In this document: positions 17,406 through 26,347 of the stretch, piece by piece
Numbering within the stretch: position 1 is the first letter of the stretch
Layout of the letters: the number at the start of each line of letters is the position of its first letter
Assembly (NCBI RefSeq): GCF_003815875.1
Contig: NZ_CP033924.1
Location: 4,402,001-4,466,000 of the forward strand
Source of the DNA: Chryseobacterium lactis
GTDB taxonomy: Bacteria; Bacteroidota; Bacteroidia; Flavobacteriales; Weeksellaceae
Length of the DNA: 64,000 nucleotides
Direction: 5' to 3'
The notes under the pieces: model-generated
What the model was told of the DNA's origin: nothing
What the model saw: only the letters and a program-made list of their open reading frames with translations
The model's database searches: none
Program-made: the position numbers and the translations under genes

Positions 17406-19397
17406 ATGAAAAAAACACTACTTCTACACAAGAAAGCCTTTTCTGTATTGGTTTGCTTATTTTCGATTTTTAATTTTTCTTTATATACTGCTCAAACATG
17501 TGCAGGAACCTGGGGACCACCAATTGTTAATCAAACTTTCGGACAGGGAAATGCTACAGATAAATGGTATGGGCCTTTGGCTACTTACGCTCCAGGCGCT
17601 ACTACTTCAACAAAATTTGTAGGAACAGCCGGCCCACCTGGAGGAGGTGCTTTATCTGATGATTACTCTGGATTGGTAAAAACTCCTACTACCGGAGGAA
17701 ATGGATTTATAGATGTTCCGGATCATACAGGAAATCCCAACGGGCTCATGTTATTGATTAATGCTCCATCAACCGCTTCTACTATTTTTCTCGAATATGT
17801 TATGAACAATCTCTGTTCAAATACTACATTAAAACTATCGCTTTGGATCCTTAATGTAAACAATTCCAATACTCCAAGCGATTGCGCTCCTAATTATCAA
17901 TTTCCTAATATGACACTAAAAGCTGTTGATCCTGTCACTGGCGTTGTACTCGGCACATCAGCTACAGGAAATGTTCCCGTAGGCTCAACGTGGACAGAAT
18001 ACTCTATTGTATTTAATAATGGTTCAAGTTCTTCTGTAAAACTTCAATTTATAAACAATTCAGTAGGTAATGGTTGCGGTAATGATCTGGCTATTGATGA
18101 TATCACCGTTTCTCCTTGTATTCCATCAACGATTCAGGCTTTACCCGGAGCAAGCACAACTTTGTGCCCAAATCAGAATTCTACCGTTAATTTTACAGCC
18201 ACATTAACCGGAAGCTCATACAACCCTGCTGAATACTTGTGGCAATACAGTTCAGATTCCGGAGCTACATGGATTGATCAGGGAACACCTACCACTAATC
18301 CTAATTACACTTTTAATTCTAATGGTAAGCCACCGGGAAATTATTGGGTAAGATTTAAAGTGGGACCACAAGGCTCTTCTCTCAATTCCCAATGTAATGC
18401 GGTAAGTCAGAATGCAGTGGTCACTATCGGCAGTATTCCTATTGTTAATGACACCAATATTAAATCGTGTTATATTTTGTCCAATCCTTCTACTGCTTCT
18501 TTTAATCTTACCAATGCCAATGTTACTACTCAAACAGGGATGACTAAGAAGTATTATCCCTCTTTAACTGATGCTACCAATGCGACTAATGAGATCAGCA
18601 ATCCCGCAACCTACATTGCTCCCAATGGGGTAACTTACGTAAGAGTTACTAATAGCAACGGTTGTTTTGCAGTAGCAAAAATTACTCTGGAAGTGATTCC
18701 TCCTAAGATCTCTTCTGTACTGGTCGATAAGGTTATATGTATCGAGGATAAAACAACGCTTGATGCCGGCCCGGGATTTACTTCATATGAATGGAGCACC
18801 GGAGCAACCACCCAGCAAATTACCAATGTAAGCGTTGGAACTTATTGGGTTAATTTAAAAAACGGAGAATGTGTTACGAAACAAATTGTAAAAGTATACC
18901 CATCACCTAACCCAGTTATCAAATCTATCGATATTACCAACAACACTGCTACCATCAATGTTACAGGAGGTACTCCGCCCTATCAATATGCTGTTGATCA
19001 AACGGGTAACTGGCAGGATTCTAATATTTTTAATAATCTTAAAAGAGGACAGCATACTTTCTATGTAAAAGATAAATACAATTGTATTCCGGTATCTGTA
19101 GAAGTGACGGTTTCTAATTTAATCAATATTATCACTCCAAATGATGATGGTAAAAACGACAGTATTGATTATTCTGCCTTAGCCTACAAAAAAAATCTGG
19201 TATTTGAAGTATATGACCGATACGGAAACAAACTCTACAGTGCAGATAAAGTACGAAACTTCAAATGGGACGGCACCGCCTTCGGAAAAAAACTACCTAC
19301 CGCCACGTACTGGTACACCATCTCATGGGATGAAAATAATAAAAGTAAAACTTCAGTCAGATATAATGGCTGGGTACTGGTTAAGAATAGAGAATAG
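17406..19397 (+). CDS. Secreted T9SS type B sorting domain (gliding CTERM) adhesin-like protein
   Basis: 663 residues. Signal peptide of about 30 residues ending in YTAQ, then a region with a lectin-like feel (FIDVPDHTGNPNGLMLLINA; LDFDDI-like end LAIDDITVSPC), PKD/Ig-like segments (ALPGASTTLCPNQNSTVNFT) and a SprB-type repeat (NNTATINVTGGTPPYQYAVD). The C-terminal about 85 residues (IITPNDDGKNDSIDYSAL, FEVYDRYGNKLY, GWVLVKNRE) are the type B CTD that targets proteins through the type IX secretion system to the surface. Binding partner unknown. Confidence 0.88.
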   Translation: MKKTLLLHKKAFSVLVCLFSIFNFSLYTAQTCAGTWGPPIVNQTFGQGNATDKWYGPLATYAPGATTSTKFVGTAGPPGGGALSDDYSGLVKTPTTGGNGFIDVPDHTGNPNGLMLLINAPSTASTIFLEYVMNNLCSNTTLKLSLWILNVNNSNTPSDCAPNYQFPNMTLKAVDPVTGVVLGTSATGNVPVGSTWTEYSIVFNNGSSSSVKLQFINNSVGNGCGNDLAIDDITVSPCIPSTIQALPGASTTLCPNQNSTVNFTATLTGSSYNPAEYLWQYSSDSGATWIDQGTPTTNPNYTFNSNGKPPGNYWVRFKVGPQGSSLNSQCNAVSQNAVVTIGSIPIVNDTNIKSCYILSNPSTASFNLTNANVTTQTGMTKKYYPSLTDATNATNEISNPATYIAPNGVTYVRVTNSNGCFAVAKITLEVIPPKISSVLVDKVICIEDKTTLDAGPGFTSYEWSTGATTQQITNVSVGTYWVNLKNGECVTKQIVKVYPSPNPVIKSIDITNNTATINVTGGTPPYQYAVDQTGNWQDSNIFNNLKRGQHTFYVKDKYNCIPVSVEVTVSNLINIITPNDDGKNDSIDYSALAYKKNLVFEVYDRYGNKLYSADKVRNFKWDGTAFGKKLPTATYWYTISWDENNKSKTSVRYNGWVLVKNRE

Positions 19398-19940
19398 CTG
19401 AAAGATTTTTAGAAATACAAAAAAAACTTTATCATAAAGCAGATACGAAAACCCACGAAAAAATATAAAAGTAAGTCAGAACATGAAGAACATTTTCAAA
19501 GTACAATTTGATATTACTTTAAAATGATTTGTTTTTGTCAAATAAAATCACTATATTAACATATGAAAAAAAGTGATCTTCAGGACAATATAACACACGC
19601 AGGTAAGGTTAGCGAGCGAACAAAGGCCTTAGAAATTCTTGAAAAAGCAAAGAAAGTGCAAGGCAAAGTTACCTTTCTCCGACAAGGAGCAGGGAAAAAT
19701 TTTAAACCAAAAAATGAAGAATAACCAATTTAATCTCATCTTTCTCCGTGAAAAGCATGGAAGAAATAGAAAGAGAGATACCAAAGATTATAAGAGTTCA
19801 ATTTAAAAAAAAGAGGCTCGAACAGAGTAACGTTTGAGGCATTTAATAACATACGGGTATGAAGTGAGTTTACTCATCCTATGAGCAAAGAATATCATAT
19901 TCATTGCTTAAACAATGCTTTAATTATTTTATCAAAATAA
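19398..19940. other. Gap between the T9SS gene and the CRISPR array
   Basis: Apart from the possible 53-residue frame at 19563 and the overlapping 30-residue frame at 19714, nothing recognisable is seen. No terminator hairpin directly follows the T9SS gene. The segment ends at the hairpin at 19941. Confidence 0.5.
19563..19724 (+). CDS. Possible 53-residue basic protein, unrecognised
   Basis: ATG at 19563, TAA at 19722-19724. The product is Lys-rich (SERTKALEILEKAKKVQGK) with a predicted helix. A second tiny frame (ATG 19714, about 30 residues, Arg/Lys-rich) overlaps its end. There is no recognisable family and the ribosome-binding context is weak. It lies between the T9SS gene and the CRISPR array. 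May be a real small gene, a remnant, or chance. Confidence 0.35.
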   Translation: MKKSDLQDNITHAGKVSERTKALEILEKAKKVQGKVTFLRQGAGKNFKPKNEE

Positions 19941-19969
19941 AACCCCTGCATTAACAGGGGTTATTTTTT
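19937..19969. terminator. Terminator upstream of the CRISPR array
   Basis: AACCCCTG (19941-19948) / CAGGGGTT (19955-19962), loop CATTAA, T run after it. It would stop plus-strand transcription entering the array and may also act on the minus strand. Confidence 0.8.
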
Positions 19970-20036
19970 GCTCAAAAACTTTTTATATTTTGTATATAAA
20001 ATAATAACCAGAAAAACTAAAATTTCACAAAATCCA

Positions 20037-20311
20037 CAAGTGAATTACTTTCATAAATCACTAACTTTTTGATTAACAACAACTATGACTTATAGTACCT
20101 CTTATGAAGATTAGTTGTGAATTGCTTTCACAAACAACTAACTTTCTGATTAACAACAACTTATTTTTGAAATGGTACATTCGTGAGCTGGTTGTGAATT
20201 GCTTTCATAAATCACTAACTTTGTGATTAACAACAACTGGAATTTTATCAAACGGGGCAACGTAGTTGTGAATTGCTTTCATAAATCACTAACTTTGTGA
20301 TTAACAACAAC
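20037..20311 (+). CRISPR. Type II-C CRISPR array, four 47-bp repeats, three spacers
   Basis: Repeats at 20037-20083, 20114-20160, 20191-20237 and 20265-20311. The consensus begins GTTGTGAATTGCTTTC and ends GTGATTAACAACAAC. Spacers are 30, 30 and 27 bp (20084-20113, 20161-20190, 20238-20264). Repeats 3 and 4 are identical; repeat 2 has several changes and repeat 1 is the most degenerate, with its first bases altered. The orientation is set by the tracrRNA at 25956, whose anti-repeat AAAGCAATTCACAA pairs with the 5' part of the plus-strand repeat, so crRNA reads on the plus strand, towards the cas genes. Each intact repeat contains TAACTTTG, a Bacteroidetes -7 element. Confidence 0.97.
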
Positions 20312-20321
20312 CTCAAAATAT

Positions 20322-20344
20322 AATCCGTTGAAATTCAACGGATT
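20322..20344. terminator. Hairpin between array and cas2
   Basis: AATCCGTTGAA (20322-20332) / TTCAACGGATT (20334-20344), one-base centre. Placed to end array transcripts on the plus strand and the cas operon on the minus strand; T runs are short on both sides. Confidence 0.7.
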
Positions 20345-20368
20345 TATTGTTTATTTAGGATTTAAAAA

Positions 20369-21597
<1,229 letters not shown>

Positions 21598-21598
21598 T

Positions 21599-24500
21599 TT
21601 ATAAATTCCATTTTATTTTTCCGCTGAGTGTCAGTTCAAAATCTTTGTGTTCAATGGCAAAATTCCATTGTCCTTGGCTCAATCTTAAAAACATCTGCTT
21701 TTCTTCAAAATCAACCGCTGAATATTCTTTATTTTCTTTTTTTAATTCGGTGTCTATCCCTGCAGCTAAATGATGTCTAAATTTCATTCTATTTGAGTCT
21801 CCTTCAAATTGGTAAACTTTAAACATTCTTCGGGATAATTCTTCAGTATCCAAATCTTTTAATTCATTAATAGAATTTTTATAAAAAATGACCTTATCTT
21901 CTTTTTTCAAAATTGAATATAACGGAATAGCAGATTTATTTTTCCCTTTTCCAGTTTCAGATGATAAAAATTCAGGCTCATTATAGAGATCTTTCAGATT
22001 TTTAAGTTTTAATTCTGAGAGTTCAATAATTGACAATACTTTCATTGCTCTCCCCTCATCACTTTTGTAGAAAAGACAGTATGGATTTTCTCCGTTAACA
22101 GCCAGGGTTGCCTTTTTATAATCTTTTTTAGACTCAAACTGATGTTTATGGATTTTTACTGCAGTTTTATATTTCAATTGTTTTTCAAAGCATCGGATCC
22201 TTCTTATCTTTTGGCCAGTTTCATTTCCTTCAGCATTTAACATATAAACCCCATCTGTAAGAGCTGTTTTAAGATCCGAGTTATCAACTTGCTTCTTTAT
22301 CATTTTAAATAAGGCTTTATCTACAATGATCTTCTCTATTTCCTCTATTGTTTTGAAACCTGGAGAATTAGCATCATTTTTATACAGCAACGGCTTTCTC
22401 ACTACAACAAAAATATCATCCTTTAAGATCATTTTTTTATTTTCATCAAACAGAATCTGATCTTCATCATTTCTTACAGGTTGTTTTATTGCTCCATAGA
22501 AAGTTTCGCCATGTAACTGCCCTCTGATCGTATCGCCTTTTGCTACTTTAGGTATCTTTTGTCCTTCGCTATCAAGTTTATAATTATAATTCCCTTGTTC
22601 ATCTTGAGCCTTGATATGATCTATTTTACCCCTTCTTCTTGGAACTTTATAAGTTTGAGTCACAGTCCTATTATCCACAAGGTTATTAATTAGAATTTTA
22701 TTTTGAATTTCCTGTATATATTTTTCAGAGAAACTTTCCCAACCCAAAGGTTTTTCGTGATAAATATTACCTGTTCTCTTATCAATTTCTGCCTCATACA
22801 GCTTAATAATTCTTTCTCTATGAAAAACATTCGGAATTAAAGTAAGAATAGCTGCATCTTGAGCATGATGACTATGCTTGCTTCTATCTTTTTTGTCTTT
22901 AGTTGATTGTACTTTATAAACTTTTTTAAAAATATCAGTTATACTTCCTTTTTCTACTGAAACGTTTTTAAATATGGTCTTAAAGTATGGAAGAGCATAT
23001 TTAGTAATAATCTGAGCATCTCTAAGTTGATTATTTCTCCAACCCGCTTTATATTCAGTAATGGTAAAGGATGTTAGTTTAGCCCTCCAATAATCTAAAT
23101 CCATCTTAATGGTATGATACTTAATAATGCAGTTATCTTTTATTTCCTTTGAGCTTGCATAAGATGCTTTTTTCTTCCAATCATCATATTGCTTTTCAAG
23201 CTCAGTTATTTTTTTCCATTTTATAATTGTCTCGGTCTTTCCTTTTATCTCTTTATGCTCAATAGTCCTTTCTCCAAAAAGGAATTCAATATTTCTGATA
23301 ATAGGGCTAACAGTCTCTCCATTGATAGCCGACTCAGATTCATAATTCAACAATTGTGTAGGAAATTTGTTACTTTTATACAATCGGTTATAAGTTGCGT
23401 CTGTGATGGTCAGATTTTTAAGTTCGTTATCAAAGCTTATACTTGCCGGAATAGTATGTTCAAAATCAAATTTATTGTTAGATAGTAAATCTGTTATAGA
23501 AATAAGCTTTCCGGTATAAACACAGATCTTATTCTGCTCATGCCATAGTCTTAATTTACGTATAATGGTACTTTCATCTATTAAAGCAATATGAGGAAAC
23601 TGCTCTCTATATTCTTGAATTTCTTTTCTATATGATTCATTTTCTCTTTCCCTTTCTTTCTGCCAGATTTCAATAGCCTTTCTTTTATTTTTATCATTCA
23701 GTTCTCTGGCTATTTCTATTACTACTCTGGTTTCTTCATCAATTTTATCTTGCTGTAAAAAATAATTAATAAGGCTTTTAAGTTTATATAATGATTTTAA
23801 TGCCATTGGATTTTTAAAACCTCTGCTTAAAGGTTCTAGATTCCCCAAGAGCTTAATCTGCCTGCCTTCAAATTCAGCATCAGGATTTTTATAAAGAAAT
23901 TTAGGAACTTCATTTTCTCTTAAATAATACATTTTCTTACCAATAGAATACTCAAAATAATCCTCAGCTTCAGAATAATTTTCCTGCTCTGAAGGATGCC
24001 AAAGATATTTCTTCCTATCCTCAGACACATGATAGGTATCTTGTAAGAATTTTAAAATCTGATCATGAATTCTTATTGGTTTTATGAATAGATTACTTTT
24101 TAATGTTATTGGCTTTTTTAAAAAATCCAGATACTGAACTGAAACCTTCTCAATTACCTCTGATTTTTCTGTTTCATTCATTCTTTCCCAACTTAATAAA
24201 CCGTAGTTATCTATAATCTTATTCAATATTGCTTCTTTTTCATCCTTATCCAGATCTCTATTATCAGAAATATAGTATCTTTCGTTACTATTGAGCATCT
24301 CAGAAATAAGACCGTTAACAATAGCTGCAACTTTTCTGTTCAAAGAATCTTTTTGTAAAAATAGGCTCACTTCTTCTGCAAAATGATTAATTAAAGTTCC
24401 TGATATCACATTTTCACCCAAAACCTTATACAAATTCGCCAGATAGACAGCATGACTATACAGAAACCCTTTCTGAAGATATGGTAAAATTTTCTTCACA

Positions 24501-25852
24501 GCAGATAAGCTTAATGTTGCATACCCTTGCTGTAATTTTATTTTGGAAAATTTTATAGCTTTCTCTTCGTCTAATTTCAACTTCTCTACAGCCAGCTTTT
24601 TAAGATTTTCCTGCCCATCAAAAGTTAAAAGTATATGCCATAAATCGTCGAAAGTGTAATCTTTATGATCCTTTTTTAGGGGTTGTACAGCTCTATCTCC
24701 ATTAATATCCCATTTTAATTTCCCCCTCCAACCTTCACCGAAAACATCATGAAAACTCTTCAATAGTTTTACGGATATAACTTTTGTTTTACCTACATGC
24801 CCGGATAATCTTTTAGCCTCATCTTTTGCAAGTTGTTTATCAATCACGTTAAGTTCAAAATCTGGCGTTGATTTATAAAACAATGGATAAATTCTTTCAT
24901 GAAGATAATCTGACAATTCTGTATCCGGAGGGGGTACAATATTTAGATTATTGATGAACACCCATGTTCTGTATTCTTCATACAGTGGATGACTTACTGC
25001 TACTCTTCTCTTATTTTTCTCATAAATACAGTTACCTACTAATCCTTTTTGAGTTCTTAAAGGTCTTTGCCAGACAATAGCTTTCCAAAGTTTCTCATAA
25101 TCTGAAGTAGAAATACTCTGAACTTTACAAATTTGTCTCAGCTCTGCTTCATAATCTTTCCTAAGATTATAACGCTGCCTGATCCTTCCTCCATTTTCTT
25201 TTTGATAATAGTACAATGCGGCCCCCAACGTACTATAAGAATCAATAAAACTTTCTATTTCATCTCTTCCTTTTGTACCACTTTTCTCACTTCCGTTAAG
25301 TATTATTTTAGCCTCCTCTTCATCCCTTCCCTTAAATCCTCTCCTTTGAACCAATTGATATAAGACACGTCCTAAGATTTGAGGATTACTTTTGAAAACA
25401 TGTATATAATTTTCTTCAATAGAAAACGCCCGGAAAACATAATAACTTTCATTTTTATCTTTATCAAACAAATGAAAATCAGGCTTTCCATCTCCATCAA
25501 AATCAAATCTCAACCAGTCAATAAACTCTTTAGACTGTGGATATTCTCTATGTTTTCCTTTTTCATACTTTCTCCAGCGATCAAGCTCTGCTATTGTTAA
25601 AGGACACATTTTTTTCTCTATTAAAAAATCTAACAGAGCATATTTTCTATATTTTTCAGCTTGATAATTTCTTCTTTTGCCCCTGCTCTCTGTCCGTTTC
25701 TGAACCTTTGGAAATTCTATACCTTTTTCTGAAGCTACTCCTTTTTCAAAAGTAATCACGCCACAATCTTCGATTTGATTATCCTGTAATTCCGTATTTC
25801 TAATGGCCCAACCTACACTGTTGGTTCCAAGGTCGATTCCTAATGTTTTCAT
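21599..25852 (-). CDS. cas9: CRISPR effector nuclease Cas9, subtype II-C, long form
   Basis: 1,417 residues from the ATG at 25852, which places LGIDLGTNSVGWAI directly at the N-terminus (an ATG 7 codons upstream is less likely). RuvC-I Asp7; Arg-rich bridge helix KRTESRGKRRNYQ; RuvC-II Glu713 in VVIEIARE; HNH with His799 in FDFEHTIPAS; RuvC-III HSHHAQDAA with Asp999. All catalytic residues appear intact. The length is typical of Bacteroidetes II-C Cas9. It cuts DNA guided by the crRNA:tracrRNA duplex. Transcribed away from the tracrRNA gene, which lies about 100 bp upstream on the other strand. Confidence 0.98.
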   Translation of the reverse strand: MKTLGIDLGTNSVGWAIRNTELQDNQIEDCGVITFEKGVASEKGIEFPKVQKRTESRGKRRNYQAEKYRKYALLDFLIEKKMCPLTIAELDRWRKYEKGKHREYPQSKEFIDWLRFDFDGDGKPDFHLFDKDKNESYYVFRAFSIEENYIHVFKSNPQILGRVLYQLVQRRGFKGRDEEEAKIILNGSEKSGTKGRDEIESFIDSYSTLGAALYYYQKENGGRIRQRYNLRKDYEAELRQICKVQSISTSDYEKLWKAIVWQRPLRTQKGLVGNCIYEKNKRRVAVSHPLYEEYRTWVFINNLNIVPPPDTELSDYLHERIYPLFYKSTPDFELNVIDKQLAKDEAKRLSGHVGKTKVISVKLLKSFHDVFGEGWRGKLKWDINGDRAVQPLKKDHKDYTFDDLWHILLTFDGQENLKKLAVEKLKLDEEKAIKFSKIKLQQGYATLSLSAVKKILPYLQKGFLYSHAVYLANLYKVLGENVISGTLINHFAEEVSLFLQKDSLNRKVAAIVNGLISEMLNSNERYYISDNRDLDKDEKEAILNKIIDNYGLLSWERMNETEKSEVIEKVSVQYLDFLKKPITLKSNLFIKPIRIHDQILKFLQDTYHVSEDRKKYLWHPSEQENYSEAEDYFEYSIGKKMYYLRENEVPKFLYKNPDAEFEGRQIKLLGNLEPLSRGFKNPMALKSLYKLKSLINYFLQQDKIDEETRVVIEIARELNDKNKRKAIEIWQKERERENESYRKEIQEYREQFPHIALIDESTIIRKLRLWHEQNKICVYTGKLISITDLLSNNKFDFEHTIPASISFDNELKNLTITDATYNRLYKSNKFPTQLLNYESESAINGETVSPIIRNIEFLFGERTIEHKEIKGKTETIIKWKKITELEKQYDDWKKKASYASSKEIKDNCIIKYHTIKMDLDYWRAKLTSFTITEYKAGWRNNQLRDAQIITKYALPYFKTIFKNVSVEKGSITDIFKKVYKVQSTKDKKDRSKHSHHAQDAAILTLIPNVFHRERIIKLYEAEIDKRTGNIYHEKPLGWESFSEKYIQEIQNKILINNLVDNRTVTQTYKVPRRRGKIDHIKAQDEQGNYNYKLDSEGQKIPKVAKGDTIRGQLHGETFYGAIKQPVRNDEDQILFDENKKMILKDDIFVVVRKPLLYKNDANSPGFKTIEEIEKIIVDKALFKMIKKQVDNSDLKTALTDGVYMLNAEGNETGQKIRRIRCFEKQLKYKTAVKIHKHQFESKKDYKKATLAVNGENPYCLFYKSDEGRAMKVLSIIELSELKLKNLKDLYNEPEFLSSETGKGKNKSAIPLYSILKKEDKVIFYKNSINELKDLDTEELSRRMFKVYQFEGDSNRMKFRHHLAAGIDTELKKENKEYSAVDFEEKQMFLRLSQGQWNFAIEHKDFELTLSGKIKWNL

Positions 25853-25943
25853 CTTGTATCTATTGGTTATCAAATTCTAAAAATAAGAATAAATATTTTT
25901 TAGCAATTACGGGTTCCCATATTCTTCCAATGAAATTATTTTT

Positions 25944-25951
25944 TATCTTTG
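25944..25951 (+). promoter_or_regulatory. -7 element of the tracrRNA promoter
   Basis: TATCTTTG matches the Bacteroidetes -7 consensus TAnnTTTG and lies a few bases before the anti-repeat. No clear -33 TTG is visible upstream. The expected start is near 25957. Confidence 0.65.
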
Positions 25952-25955
25952 AACA

Positions 25956-26024
25956 AAGCAATTCACAATAAGGCTATAAGCCGAAGAATATCTTTAGTCC
26001 TGCGTACTCCGTGGGATTTTTTTT
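25956..26024 (+). ncRNA. tracrRNA of the type II-C system
   Basis: The anti-repeat AAAGCAATTCACAAT (25956-25970) pairs with the first 15 bases of the CRISPR repeat, ending in a G-U pair. Next comes the nexus AAGGCTATAAGCCG (GGCT/AGCC hairpin), then a linker and a terminator stem TCCTGCG/CGTGGGA with a TACTC-type loop, ending in eight T at 26017-26024. The whole is about 69 nt. Divergent from cas9. The ends are predicted from motifs. Confidence 0.92.
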
Positions 26025-26130
26025 ACTATTATTTCATAATTTTCACATTTAAAATACTGTTTTTCAAAAATATGAATAAAAATGGTTGTTTATATAATAA
26101 ATAAAATTAAATTTACAATGGAAAGCAAAA

Positions 26131-26148
26131 TTTACTTCCGGAAGTAAA
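26131..26148. promoter_or_regulatory. Perfect 18-bp palindrome between tracrRNA and tex
   Basis: TTTACTTCC followed immediately by GGAAGTAAA, no spacer and no T run. It has the form of an operator for a dimeric repressor rather than of a terminator. Which promoter it serves is unknown. Confidence 0.5.
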
Positions 26149-26193
26149 CTGGAATCACCGTCCAAAAGTTATTCCTGACCTTTTCTAAAGGTT

Positions 26194-26276
26194 TAGCTTT
26201 CTTTATTAAAACTTTTTATAATAATTATTATATAAGTTGTGAATTGCATTCCCTGTATTATTACAGGGATTTTTTA
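26194..26276 (+). ncRNA. Candidate crRNA-like RNA: solitary partial repeat with own terminator
   Basis: GTTGTGAATTGCATTC (26236-26251) matches the first 16 bases of the CRISPR repeat with one change. It is preceded by a -7-like TAGCTTTC (26194-26201), whose expected start near 26208 leaves about 28 nt before the repeat part, the size of a spacer. It is followed at once by a hairpin CCCTGTA/TACAGGG (26251-26268) and a T run. The layout is guide, repeat part, terminator. It could pair with the tracrRNA. The -7 match lacks the final G, so expression is a hypothesis; a decayed repeat fused to a terminator is the alternative. Confidence 0.5.
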
Positions 26277-26347
26277 TTTGAAGGAAAGTAGTTTCTTTTC
26301 ATTTTTCTCATTCCAAAACCTTATTTTAGCTTTCCGAAAACAGAACA

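Noticed and set aside
20037..20311. Array read on the minus strand with a leader beside cas2
   Set aside because: The tracrRNA anti-repeat pairs with the 5' part of the plus-strand repeat, and only 57 bp with a hairpin separate the array from cas2.
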